A DNA stretch of 64,000 nt from Micromonospora sp. M71_S20 (lineage in GTDB: Bacteria; Actinomycetota; Actinomycetes; Mycobacteriales; Micromonosporaceae), in contig NZ_RCCV01000001.1 in NCBI RefSeq assembly GCF_003664255.1, forward strand, positions 1,860,001 to 1,924,000. The letters run 5' to 3'. Both the position numbers and the translations under genes were made by a program. A model generated the notes under the pieces. The model was not told the DNA's origin and did no database searches. It saw nothing but the letters and a program-made list of their open reading frames with translations. Below, piece by piece: positions 33,894-44,100 of this stretch (position 1 is its first letter; every line of letters begins with the position of its first letter).

Positions 33894-34783
33894 CGGATCA
33901 GTCGCGTACCACCGGGAATCCGCTGGAAGCCGGGCATGAACCGTGCGATCCAAGCCGCGAGGGTTTCCCACAGTAGACCTGGGTCCTCGATGGTGATGCC
34001 TCTTGCCGTGCAGAGTTCAGTCAGGCGTTGCACCGCTTTGATAGTGGATAGGTTGCTGCATTCCTGGGCGATGCGGCCGGTGAAGCCTTGTCGCAGGATC
34101 GCTCCGACGTAGGCGTTGAATGCTGGTTCGCTTTGGATACCGCGGGGAACCCCTAACGCTTGAAGCTCGGGCTGCACGAAGTCCGTGAGTTCCCTTTCGC
34201 GTTGTCCGTTGTAGACGAGCCAGAGCACTTCAGGCATCCGGTAGGAGGGCAGCCAATCTGTTCGGTCCACTGGTTCGACGGCGGCCTGCAGTGGTGCTGC
34301 GGGGAGCGCCGCTGCAGCCGCGAGAACAGCGTCGCGGTCCGCTTCCGTGGCCGTTGACGACGTCGCCCGCAGCACAGACATCAGCGCCACCAAGGCCGGG
34401 TCGCTCGGTGAGGTTTCGACAAGGATCTCGACGGCGCCGGGGCGGCCCCACCCAAGGCCGTTCCCGGTGACGTTGGCCGAGCCCACCAAAGCGGCTGAGC
34501 CTGCCAAATATCCCTTGGCGTGCACGATTGGGTGCAGCGACACCGTTCCGCCGCGGGTGTCCACCAGATCGAAGATGTGCGGGTCACTCACCCCGGCGGC
34601 GACCTCATCTGGCCGCCACCGGGTGTAGACCTGCAGCTCAGCGTCCTGCGGCAGCGCCGTGAGGATCGGCCTAATGCCGGCCGAGGTGATGAACGGCGCG
34701 ACGATCGTCAAAGCGGTTGCGTTGGAAACGAGTTCGAGGACTCGGAATCCGCAGCGCTGAGGATCGACGTTTGGTTGCGTCAT
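33890..34783 (-). CDS. PLD-family nuclease-like protein
   Basis: The product has 297 residues from ATG 34783, which overlaps the stop of the GHKL gene (ATGA). A single phospholipase-D type motif is visible: HAKGYLAGSAALVGSANVTG (about 88-107), with the His-Lys pair and the GSAN turn. The classical Asp after the Lys is missing, as in several nuclease-type PLD proteins. A single motif implies a dimer. PLD nucleases act in several defence systems, including DISARM DrmC. As the last gene of a helicase-ATPase-PLD operon beside sspA, it is probably the DNA-cutting part of an effector complex. Confidence 0.75.
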   Translation of the reverse strand: MTQPNVDPQRCGFRVLELVSNATALTIVAPFITSAGIRPILTALPQDAELQVYTRWRPDEVAAGVSDPHIFDLVDTRGGTVSLHPIVHAKGYLAGSAALVGSANVTGNGLGWGRPGAVEILVETSPSDPALVALMSVLRATSSTATEADRDAVLAAAAALPAAPLQAAVEPVDRTDWLPSYRMPEVLWLVYNGQRERELTDFVQPELQALGVPRGIQSEPAFNAYVGAILRQGFTGRIAQECSNLSTIKAVQRLTELCTARGITIEDPGLLWETLAAWIARFMPGFQRIPGGTRLIR

Positions 34784-36768
34784 ACACCGCTCTCGCTGTC
34801 GTCTTCGGCGCTGTCGCCGAAGAGCTCGGCAGCTTTGAAGGCAGAGTCCTGCACTGTCTCGGCGAGGCGTTGACCCCACTGGTCGCGAATCTGCTTCCAT
34901 GTGCCCGCGAGGGGATGTCCCTGGTACTCGTTCTCGCAGCGAGCGTAGGCCAGCAGGAGCCAGGTGATGGCATCGGCACTCTTGGTGAGGAGCCTCTTGG
35001 CTTCCTCTTCGCTCATCGCGGCGATGTCATCGCCCGAGGCGCGCAACGGATCGATGATGGCCTGGTAAGCGGGGTGAGCGTTGTTCAAGCACAGCAGCTC
35101 CAGGTTCATGGCCTCGTCGGGCCGGAAGAACGCTGGGACGTGCTTCTCGGCGTGCGTCAGGATCTGGACGGTCACGCCACGCCTGTAGTTCTCGATGATT
35201 ATCCGGCGGGTCTGGTCGGGGACGTCGTCCGCCTTGAGCTTCGTCTCGATAGCGCCGGCGGCCTTCTCAGGGTCCGGATCATCCGCGAACTTCTTCTCGC
35301 CGGGCGTGGGGATGACGGTGGAGCGTGTCTTCTTGATGTTGGAGGCGACCCCCGCGATGTTCGGAGGGGCAGAGCGGCCTCGCGATGCCGCGTCTCGACC
35401 TTCTCGGCCTTCCTGCCGCAGGGAACGGACGAGTATCAGCAGCTGGTGGGCCATCCCGTATAGCTCGGCGATCTCGTGCTCTTCGTCGAAAAGGCCCTCT
35501 TCCAGGGCTTGTTCCTTCGGCAGATCGTAGGTGCGCGCTAGTTGCAGTGCCTGCGTCAGGTTGGGCACGTCCTGCTTGTTGTTCGTCACCCCGAAGATCT
35601 CGTCGAGCTCGGGGCTGAAGGAAAGCTCGACGCCCCACCACCGGTCGGTGGCTTCCTCGTTCAGGGTCTGTTCGAGGACGAGTTCGCGGCCGGCGCGCAC
35701 AACCGAGATCCCGGCGTTGTCTCGGGCATGCCGTCCCTGGTGAGTGTCTTTGCCGGGATTTCTCCCCGGTCGAGCCTCGGGCCGGGCCAGGGACAGACGC
35801 GCGTGGACCAGGGAGTTGCCTTTGCCGTCCGCACGCGCGATCTCGAAGGTCCGAGAGTTGTGGTGGGCGGTGAAGGGCGCGGTGTCGGTGACCGGAACGT
35901 ACTTCTCCTTCTCGCCGTCCGGTCCGGCCTGCTCCCAGTACTCGAGGGTGCTCTGGTCCGCCGGCAGCAGGTACAGGGGATCGTTGGGGCGCACGTCGTA
36001 GAACTCGATGAGGCCGCCGATCATGTCTGCGTCGACAATGGCGATCTTGATGTGGCGCGGCTCGGAGTCGGAGGCCAGGAAGTTGCGGTAGATCCGCCCA
36101 AGTAGGTACTCAGCGTGCTTGAGGATGGTGCTGGCAGTCGTCCAGCGGACCTTATCGAGCGCGGACCATCGGATGGCCGTGCCGCCGTAGAGCGGCTGTC
36201 CCATCGACGTGTCCGCGGTGGCGTGCTGCTTGAAGACGTCGAGGACCCAATCGGGCATGGCTTCGTAGCCCGACTGACCAGGGCGCGACGGCCACGGGAC
36301 GGTAAGCGTGGATCCCTTGCCGGAGCGTGAGAGTTTTTTCAGATCAAGATATGTATGGGAGGCGTTCTCCGGTTGTGATCTCTGCCAGGTCCAGACATCG
36401 GTCCGCTCGCACTGTGAGACGCTGGCCTGCGGCAGGCCCATACCGAAGCGGCCGATGCCCGATCGGTCGTCGTACTTGCCGGATCCGCCGAACGATAGGG
36501 CGAGGTTCACGGCCTGATCCGTCATGCCGGTGCCGTCGTCGATGACCCAGATCTCGTCGGCACGTTTGGTTGCACGCCGCTTACCCTGCACCATGCGCTG
36601 CACGATGACCAGCAGGACTGTACGGGCCTGACCCCACTGAAAAGAGTTGTCAATCAACTCAGCGAGGGCATAGTCCGTGCCCTTGTAGCCAGTGTCCCGG
36701 ATGGACTTGACGGTCTGTTCACCGGAGAGAAGCGGGGCTTCCTGGTGGGTGGTGTCGGGTGTTACCAC
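34780..36768 (-). CDS. GHKL (Hsp90/MutL-type) ATPase
   Basis: The product has 662 residues from GTG 36768, overlapping the helicase stop by 7 bp. It has a Bergerat-fold ATP site: N-box ELIDN (37-41), DDGTGM (77-82) and GIGRFGMGL (104-112). The rest has no motif I can name, except an RAGRELVLE strand typical of MutL/Hsp90-like transducer regions (about 325-333). ATP-driven clamping on DNA is the usual role of such proteins. The tight operon with a helicase and a PLD nuclease, divergent from sspABCD, suggests a phosphorothioation-linked effector. It may correspond to one SspFGH subunit; the letter is not certain. Confidence 0.82.
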   Translation of the reverse strand: MVTPDTTHQEAPLLSGEQTVKSIRDTGYKGTDYALAELIDNSFQWGQARTVLLVIVQRMVQGKRRATKRADEIWVIDDGTGMTDQAVNLALSFGGSGKYDDRSGIGRFGMGLPQASVSQCERTDVWTWQRSQPENASHTYLDLKKLSRSGKGSTLTVPWPSRPGQSGYEAMPDWVLDVFKQHATADTSMGQPLYGGTAIRWSALDKVRWTTASTILKHAEYLLGRIYRNFLASDSEPRHIKIAIVDADMIGGLIEFYDVRPNDPLYLLPADQSTLEYWEQAGPDGEKEKYVPVTDTAPFTAHHNSRTFEIARADGKGNSLVHARLSLARPEARPGRNPGKDTHQGRHARDNAGISVVRAGRELVLEQTLNEEATDRWWGVELSFSPELDEIFGVTNNKQDVPNLTQALQLARTYDLPKEQALEEGLFDEEHEIAELYGMAHQLLILVRSLRQEGREGRDAASRGRSAPPNIAGVASNIKKTRSTVIPTPGEKKFADDPDPEKAAGAIETKLKADDVPDQTRRIIIENYRRGVTVQILTHAEKHVPAFFRPDEAMNLELLCLNNAHPAYQAIIDPLRASGDDIAAMSEEEAKRLLTKSADAITWLLLAYARCENEYQGHPLAGTWKQIRDQWGQRLAETVQDSAFKAAELFGDSAEDDSESGV

Positions 36769-38333
36769 AAGTCCTCCCAGTGGGTGAAGGCGGCGGCGAT
36801 GGAACCGAATGCGGGGACTGCGGGGTCGACCACGGTGACGACGACGGCCTTCCTGTTGCCGCCGGCCTTCGGGCCCCGGATGCCCCGGCCGACCATCTGG
36901 CTGTACAGCACGAGGGAACGCGTCGGGCGCGCGATCACGACGGCGCTGGTCTGCGGGGCGTCGAATCCAGTCGTCAGAACGCCGTAGTTGACCAGGACGC
37001 GAGGGATGGGTGCCGGGCTCTTGTACATCCGGATTGCGGTATCGCGGAGTTCGGGTGCTGTCGTTCCGTCCACCGCATCCGCCAGGACACCGACCGATCG
37101 AAGCGACGCTGCCAGCGAGTGCGCCAGTTCCACTGAGGCGGCGAACACGATGATGCGGCGGTGTGACTCGCTGACTAGCTGCAAGGTGGCACCGAGAACC
37201 TCCTGCATGTAGTCATCCTGATTGAGGCCGATGTCATCCGGTTCGTCGTCACCGCCGCAATCCGGTTCATCGTCCTCTGGGAGGTCTCCGAGGAGCCGGA
37301 ATTCGGGCTCAGCGAGATAACCCTGACTGATCAGGTAAGCGACCGGGTTATCCGCCCCTTCAGCAGCGGTATCTAGCTCCACCTTTGTGTGTTCGAAGAA
37401 CTCAGCGAGGTCTTCGTCCGATCGACCTCCGAGGAAGGTCCGCCCCGGGGTCGCACTAAGCCCGATGATGGGAGTGACCGGTTGGCCGGCGGCGGAGAGT
37501 TGGTCGACTACGTACCGGTAGGTTCGGGCGACCGCTTGATGCGCTTCGTCGAACACGATGAGCCCAACACGGCGACCGAGGTCAGGAATGAAACCGGGGT
37601 CGCTGCGGCGTGCATGGACGGTCTGCAAACTGGCCACGATGAGGCCGTCGGTAAGGTCGGTGAAGTCGGCGTCCTGACCTCCCCAGGCCGAGACGATGGG
37701 GACGGGCCGGTCGCCCAGCAGAGACCACGCCTTGTGGAACTCGCGCGCCGCTTGGTCCAGCAGCTCTCGCGTGGATGCGAACCAGAGGACCACGCGGCCT
37801 TCGTTCTCGCGCAGGTAGTCGGCCACCATGCTCATCGTGGTGCGAGTCTTGCCCGACCCGGTGGGCATGTGCAGCAACAGCCGGGTACGGCCGAGCCGCA
37901 GAAGTTTACGGGCGCGGACCACGGCACGGCGTTGATGCGGAAACAGCCCGTAGGCCGGCGTCGCGTCGGTCGGTATCTGCGCCGCAGTGCTGCTGCGCAC
38001 CTCGGGGAGACCGAGAAATACCGCCACGGCACTCGGATTCGCCAGAACGGCCTTGCTGTCGAGCTGATCCGGGCCAAGCGACAGGCGGGCAGACAGATCG
38101 CGTCGTTGTTCATCCGGGAGCCCGCCGGGCAGCACACCGGCCTCGGCGAGGCGACGGACCGCGTTGATCGGATCGCCGAGGCACGCAGCCGCGATCACAG
38201 CATCACTGGGCGCCTGCCGAACATGCCCGCCGTCGACTAGGCGCCCGATCGCGCGAAGGACCCGCCCTTCTATGAAGCTCGACGTCCGGCCCGACGTCCG
38301 CAACAAGTCGAAGATTGTGTATGTCATCGGCAC
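36762..38333 (-). CDS. SF2 DEAD/DEAH-box helicase
   Basis: The product has 523 residues; the start is codon 38333, or ATG 38327. An N-terminal helical region of about 125 residues precedes a superfamily 2 helicase core: Q/F motif GLFPHQRRAV (129-138), Walker A MPTGSGKT (156-163), DEAH (262-265), SATPG after it, and motif VI QMVGRGIRG near residue 490. An acidic insertion (about 355-372) separates the two lobes. It is the first gene of the helicase-GHKL-PLD operon and lies 443 bp from the divergent sspA. It probably unwinds or translocates on DNA for the nuclease. Confidence 0.88.
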   Translation of the reverse strand: MPMTYTIFDLLRTSGRTSSFIEGRVLRAIGRLVDGGHVRQAPSDAVIAAACLGDPINAVRRLAEAGVLPGGLPDEQRRDLSARLSLGPDQLDSKAVLANPSAVAVFLGLPEVRSSTAAQIPTDATPAYGLFPHQRRAVVRARKLLRLGRTRLLLHMPTGSGKTRTTMSMVADYLRENEGRVVLWFASTRELLDQAAREFHKAWSLLGDRPVPIVSAWGGQDADFTDLTDGLIVASLQTVHARRSDPGFIPDLGRRVGLIVFDEAHQAVARTYRYVVDQLSAAGQPVTPIIGLSATPGRTFLGGRSDEDLAEFFEHTKVELDTAAEGADNPVAYLISQGYLAEPEFRLLGDLPEDDEPDCGGDDEPDDIGLNQDDYMQEVLGATLQLVSESHRRIIVFAASVELAHSLAASLRSVGVLADAVDGTTAPELRDTAIRMYKSPAPIPRVLVNYGVLTTGFDAPQTSAVVIARPTRSLVLYSQMVGRGIRGPKAGGNRKAVVVTVVDPAVPAFGSIAAAFTHWEDLW

Positions 38334-38776
38334 GCTCTAGCAGCGGAAATCAGCAAGAGAAGGGTGAGCGCGGCGGCCACCCGGCGACCGGCTGCGAAGT
38401 GCCGGGCAACTGCCCTCATGACAGCGGTGTGGATCATCTCGACGTCATCCTCCGCGCGACTCGCCTCGGGTCGCTAGTCACGTGGGTTATTGAACAAGAT
38501 GCCTACGACATCGATTCAGGCGCTCACTCTATCGCGCCACCATGCTCGAAGGGGACCGCGGCTCACGGGCGTGCTCGTGCAGCTGCGCCTCCCCCTGAGG
38601 GCGTCCGGAGCGGCGTTGAACGTCGATGCGGCGAGCAGTCGCGAGCCGGCCTACGGGGGCGACGGAAGAGAACATGCGTACGGTAATCTTGCCACCCATG
38701 ATCACGGCTGGTGGCACGCGTCGCGGTTTCCTTACAGGCCACCAGGCCATAAGGTGGGTACCGCGACGGAGGGAGA
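38334..38776. promoter_or_regulatory. Divergent control region between effector operon and sspA
   Basis: This 443-bp region has no credible gene; the small open frames inside are shadows. It must hold the promoters of both the helicase operon (-) and sspABCD (+). A GGAGGGAGA ribosome-binding site precedes sspA. I see no clear palindromic operator. Confidence 0.5.
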
Positions 38777-40000
38777 ATGATGGGTCATACCGGTGTTGAT
38801 CCCCTCATCTACCTCGACTACAACGCCACTGCGCCCGTTCGCCCCGAAGCGTTGGCCGCAACCACCGAGGCGCTGACGGCAGTCGGTAACGCCTCGAGCG
38901 TGCACGCAGCAGGCCGGGACGCGTCCCTCGCGGTCAATCAGGCACGCGAGCGGGTTGCGGCGCTGTTGGCATGCTCGCCGAACGAGTTGATCTTTACCTC
39001 GGGTGCAACCGAGGCCAACAACTTAGCCATCCAATCGGCCGCAACGCCTGGCCAGAGCCTAGTGATCAGCACCGTGGAGCACCCGGCGGTGACCGAAGCG
39101 GCAGTTGCGGTCGCCGACGCTGTTGGGAGCAAGGTTCACACGGTCGGGGTGCACCGGGACGGCACACTACGTCTCGAAGAGCTGGAAGAAGCACTCGCAA
39201 CTTCACCTGCCCTGGTTTCGATCATGGCGGCAAACAACGAGACCGGCGTCCTGAGTGATCTCGACCTAGTGGTGAAAATCGCGCACGAAGCCGGCGCGCT
39301 GGTGCACTCGGACGCGACGCAACTCGTTGGTCGGCTACCGATCGATCTCCGTAGGCTGGAACTCGACCTGCTGTCCATGTCAGGGCACAAATTCGGCGCT
39401 CCGCAAGGGGTTGGAGCACTGTTCGTGCGGCGCGGCACGGTGCCGGCGATCCGGCCGCTGATGCACGGCGGCGGTCATGAGCGCGGACGGCGGCCGGGAA
39501 CCCTGAATGTGCCCGGCATCGTCGGCCTGGGGGCCGCTGCGGAGGCTGCCGCCCGGTGCCTCGATCAAGAAGCGGCACGTATCCGGTTGCTGCGTGACCG
39601 CTTCGAAACCGCTGTCTTGACGGCCTTACCCGGCACCCGCCGCAACGGTCATCCTGACCGGCGGTTACCCGGCGTATCGAGCCTGACCTTCGACCGCCTG
39701 CCGGCTGACGCGATGCTCGCCGCCATGCCCGCCATCGCGGCCTCCGAGGGCAGCGCCTGCGCGGCCGGTGCCATGGAGCCGAGCCGAGTCCTGCTCGCCA
39801 TGGGCCTGAGCCGGGATGAAGCTGAATGCACCATCCGCTTCTCTCTCGGCTACGCCACTACCGCCGATGATATTGATAGCGCCATTAGCCACGTGATCGA
39901 CGCTGAGCGCCGGGTTCACGCTGCCCTGTACCCAAACACCACCACGACTGCCTCTGGAACCGCCCGGGGGCAGGAAGGACCGCGGAGACACGATGCTTGA
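38777..40000 (+). CDS. sspA: SspA-like cysteine desulfurase
   Basis: The product has 407 residues; ATG 38777 is followed by a second ATG at 38780. It is a class V aminotransferase-fold cysteine desulfurase: YLDYNATAPV (12-21), the aromatic-stacking His in VEHPAV (100-105), the PLP lysine in SGHKFGAPQG (Lys205), and the sulfur-carrying Cys in SEGSACAAG (Cys328). It takes sulfur from L-cysteine as a persulfide and passes it to the PP-loop partner. The next three genes make the phosphorothioation context clear, so this is the dedicated SspA/DndA-type enzyme rather than IscS or SufS. Its stop overlaps the DUF4007 start by 8 bp. Confidence 0.92.
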   Translation: MMGHTGVDPLIYLDYNATAPVRPEALAATTEALTAVGNASSVHAAGRDASLAVNQARERVAALLACSPNELIFTSGATEANNLAIQSAATPGQSLVISTVEHPAVTEAAVAVADAVGSKVHTVGVHRDGTLRLEELEEALATSPALVSIMAANNETGVLSDLDLVVKIAHEAGALVHSDATQLVGRLPIDLRRLELDLLSMSGHKFGAPQGVGALFVRRGTVPAIRPLMHGGGHERGRRPGTLNVPGIVGLGAAAEAAARCLDQEAARIRLLRDRFETAVLTALPGTRRNGHPDRRLPGVSSLTFDRLPADAMLAAMPAIAASEGSACAAGAMEPSRVLLAMGLSRDEAECTIRFSLGYATTADDIDSAISHVIDAERRVHAALYPNTTTTASGTARGQEGPRRHDA

Positions 40001-41102
40001 AACCAAGCTCAAGGACGTCGCCGAGCCGTCGTTCTCCCGCCATGAGACCTTCCACCCCCGGTTCGGCTGGCTGCACAAGGCGTACAGCGCCTTGACTGAC
40101 CCCAACATCGGCAGCGACGTGTTTCTGCGCGACAACGCGACGGTGACACTCGGCGTGGGTAAGAACATGGTCAATGCAATCCGGTTTTGGTCGTACGCCT
40201 TCAAACTCACCATCGAGTACCCAAAGGACCCCACGTCTCGAGCGAACGTCGCCTCACCGACCTGGGAGGCGCAATGGCTGCTCAACGAGAACGGCGCCGA
40301 CCCCTACCTTGAGGACACTGCGAGTCTGTGGCTGCTGCACTGGTGGCTACTGGCAAAACCCTGCCACACTCCCACCTGGTGGGTGGCCTTCCACGCCCAG
40401 TCGACGTCCCGATTCACCACAAGCGAGCTCACCGAGACCACGCTGCGACACGTACGGTTGGCTGGCTGGGAGCCCCCGGTAGAGGCATCCGTAACCAAGG
40501 ACGCAGACTGCCTCACCAAGATGTACGCACGCCGGCGTGAACCCACCGCGGGTTCGGGCGGAAGTTTCGAGGACCTGCTCGATTCACCCTTCCGGGAACT
40601 CGGGCTACTGGAGCCCACCGGGTTCGGCCGCAACAACGCAGCGAGCCGCTGGCACTTCACCAGCAACGCCCGCACCTCACTGCCGCCGGCCCTGGTCGCC
40701 TACGCATGCCTGGACTACGCGGCACGCAGCGAGCCTCTGCAGAGTGGTTCCATCGCCCTGGCCCGTCTCACCAATGAGCCGGGCGGCCCAGGGCGCGCCT
40801 TCCGGCTCAGAGAGCCGGAAATCGCGCATGCCCTGGAGGAGGTCGCCGGCGAGTACCCGCAGATGGCCCTGGTGGAGGGCATCGGACAACGCAGCCTCCG
40901 GTTCGAGGGCAATCCTAAGGACCTGGCCTGGGACGTGCTGGACGGCTACTACGGCAACGTTCGCGCCCGCGCAAGCCTCCCAGATCGGGAAGCTTGGTAC
41001 GCCACGCAACCACCCGGGATGCTGCGAGAGATGCGGCGACGTGGCCGCACCGACCTGCTCGACCAGCCGACTCTCGATCGACTCGCAGGAGCACTGGTAT
41101 GA
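39993..41102 (+). CDS. sspB: DUF4007 protein, SspB-like
   Basis: The product has 369 residues from ATG 39993. The N-terminal FSRHETFHPRFGWLHKAY (about 14-31) and LGVGKNMVNAIRFW (about 53-66) segments are hallmarks of DUF4007. In the SspABCD system SspB is the DUF4007 subunit and is reported to nick DNA during single-strand phosphorothioation. No classical nuclease motif can be read by eye. The ends overlap both neighbours (8 bp with sspA, 4 bp with sspC), consistent with fixed stoichiometry. Confidence 0.88.
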   Translation: MLETKLKDVAEPSFSRHETFHPRFGWLHKAYSALTDPNIGSDVFLRDNATVTLGVGKNMVNAIRFWSYAFKLTIEYPKDPTSRANVASPTWEAQWLLNENGADPYLEDTASLWLLHWWLLAKPCHTPTWWVAFHAQSTSRFTTSELTETTLRHVRLAGWEPPVEASVTKDADCLTKMYARRREPTAGSGGSFEDLLDSPFRELGLLEPTGFGRNNAASRWHFTSNARTSLPPALVAYACLDYAARSEPLQSGSIALARLTNEPGGPGRAFRLREPEIAHALEEVAGEYPQMALVEGIGQRSLRFEGNPKDLAWDVLDGYYGNVRARASLPDREAWYATQPPGMLREMRRRGRTDLLDQPTLDRLAGALV

Positions 41103-44100
41103 CCGCCAATGGTGCACCGTCGGGCACCAGCCCACAGACGCCGGCCGGGATCAACATCGTCAGCAGCCGACTGCGGTCGACGAACATCGAACGCGACGTC
41201 CGCGACGAGCATCTCGGCCCGGTGCACATCGGCATCCGGGCACAGGACATGCTGGAACGAGTCACCGCCGCCCTGGAGGACCAAGCAAATACCCGCGCCT
41301 GGTCCCTGACGGGGCCCTACGGCTCAGGCAAGTCGACACTGGCTCTGGTCGTCGTGTCGCTGCTCGGCCGTGCGGGGAACCGCCGGACGGAGGCCGAAGA
41401 GGCACTCGCCGAGACGAGTCCGATCCTGGCCCGCCGGTTGGCAAGAGCTCGTGACCGCACCGCGCCCAACGGATTCATCACCTGCGTCGCCACGGCACGA
41501 CGAGAACCTCTGCTCGACAGCATCACGCGAGCGCTGCTCGATGGCGCCGCCCGCGCCTGGCCTGACAACCACATGCCCACACCCGTGCAGGAAGCGCTCG
41601 TGCCCCTCAAGGCTCCGGATTTCAGCAATCGGGAGCTCGTGTCCGCCGTAAAGGCTCTCTGCGAGCAGGCACCGGTCATGCTGGTCATTGACGAGTTCGG
41701 CAAGTCGCTAGAGCACCTCGCCTCCCATGGTGAGTTCAGCGATGCCGGTAGTGACGTGTTCCTGTTGCAGGAACTCGCTGAGCTCGGTGCAGGCTCCCGC
41801 GGCGTGCCGCTCTACCTCCTTACGCTGCAGCACCTGTCTTTCGCCGACTACGCCTCCCGCGCGAGCACGCTGCAGAGCCGGGAGTGGGCAAAGGTTCAGG
41901 GCCGGTTCGAGGACATCCTCATGACGATCCACCTCGGCGACACCGTCGAGCTGATCCGCCGAACCCTCGACCACGACGGCGTGTCGCCCAAGGGACGCAA
42001 GCTCATAGCCCAGCATGCCGCCGCGTCCGCTCAGGCCTGGACCGAACGCGGTCTCCAAGGCATCCTCGCCGCAAGCCACGACACGTTCACCCACGTGTAC
42101 CCCCTACACCCGTTGACAACGGTGGTCGCGCCGCTGCTCGCCGCGCAGATCGGGCAGCACGATCGCAGCATGACCGGGTTCATCGCGAACGACGAACCCC
42201 ACACGGTGCGACGCTTCCTGCAGAGCTATGCCTCGAATCGCCCCTCCTCCGCGTCCACCGTCCGCATCGCCGACGCCTTCGACTACTTCTTCACCGCCGG
42301 CCGCACCACCATCTTGGCCTCGGCCAATGCGAGCCGGTGGATGGAGATTGACAACCGCATCGCCGAGGCCAATGGCCTTCCTGAGCAAGACCAGGTCATC
42401 CTCAAGACCATCGGCATGCTCAACCTCGTCGACGCCTCTGGCGCCCTGCGCGCCAGCATGGACACTGTCTTGTTCGCCTTGAGCGACCCCATCACGCTCA
42501 ACGACCCGACGGCCAGACAACTGCTCGCCGACCAAGTCACCAGCCTCGTCGACCGCGGCTTCCTGGTGTACCGACAGTTCAGCGACGAGTACCGGGTTTG
42601 GCGGGGCAGTGACGTCGACCTCACCAGTCACATCGAGCAGCTGATCAACGCCTGCGACGACCATGCGGCGGTTAAGGTCATCTCGGCCTACCTGCCGACC
42701 GCCGTCGTAGCGGGCAAGCACAGCCAACGCACCGGTATGCTGCGCCACTTCGTCACTAAGGCCACCGACGCAGGCTCGCCCGAGCTCATCGGGTCGTCCG
42801 CCGCTGACGCCGAAGACGGACTCCTGCTCTTCCACTTCGGGGACGAATACACCATCCCCACGGTTCGAACCGACCGCCCTGTCATCGCCGGTGTGACCGC
42901 CCACGCCGAGAAAGTACTCAGTACCGCCCGCTACCTACACGCTCTCCACGAGCTACCGGCCAACGTCGAACTCGACGCCGTGGCCAGTACCGAGGTCAGC
43001 GAACGTATCGCGCAGGCCAGCGCCGAACTGGCCACCCGCGTCGCAGAAGCCTTCCTGCCAAGCCAGCTAGCCCCCACCTGGTACCTGCTGCCGGCCAGGG
43101 CCGGGGCCGCCGTCTTCACAGCTGACGCTGAGACCATCAAGGGCCGAAGCCTCGCAGAGCTCGTCTCCAAGGCGTGCGAGAGCGTTTTCCCCCACGCTCC
43201 GCACATACGTAACGAGATGTTGGGCCGGCATAAGCTGACCAGCCAAGCAGCCAAGGCACGCCGCGAGCTGATCATCGCCATGATCACCGCACCTACCCAT
43301 CAGTACCTCGGCATCGAGGGCTACGGGCCGGAACGCGCGATGTACAGCGGAGTCCTGGAATACCTTCAGCTGCACCGCCCCACCGATCAGCGCACCGACG
43401 ACGACACCGAGCTGCTTCCATTCGGCTTCCACGAACCGGAGCCCGGCAACTCGCTATACCCGGCCTGGACCGCCATGCAGCAACAGATGCGGGCCGCCAC
43501 CGAACAGCCGCTGCGGCTCGACGCCGTCTACGAACTCCTCGAAGCGCCTCCTTTCGGGATACGGCCAGGCGTCATCCCGGTCATCGTGCTGACCGCGCTC
43601 ATCATCGGCAGCCAAGAACTCGCCCTCTTCGAGGAAGGCACCTACCAGACACGACTAACCGCTGCCCTCGCCGAACGCATGATCAAGAGCCCGGAGCGGT
43701 TCGCGGTCAAAGCCATGGGCGTTCAAGCAGGTCCACGCAAGACCGCAGTAACCGAGATCGCCCAGGTGATCGGTGCACGGATGCCGGCAGCACCACCGAT
43801 CAACGTCCGCAACGTCGCGCCCCTGACGCTCACGCGTGAGCTGCTCGACCGTGCCCGGAGCCTGTCCGCGTACGCTGATCACACCCAACAACTCCCCAAG
43901 CAGGCACGGGCCGTACGTCAAGCGCTCAAGACCGCTCGCGAACCTGACACGCTCCTGTTCACCGACCTGCCGTCCGCCCTCGACCTCGAGCCGATCCCAG
44001 CGAACGGTGAGATCGACGAGCAAGTCGCGCGCCGCTACGCCGAGTCGCTGAGCAAGGCGCTTACCGAACTCGGCCGGGCGGACGAACGTCTCCGCACACA

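Noticed and set aside
33890..38333. DISARM or BREX system
   Set aside because: A helicase and a PLD protein are present, but there is no DUF1998 (DrmB), no DISARM methylase, and no BrxC/PglZ.
38490..38780. Small gene upstream of sspA
   Set aside because: The frame lacks a ribosome-binding site and ends at the sspA start; it is more likely the divergent promoter region.
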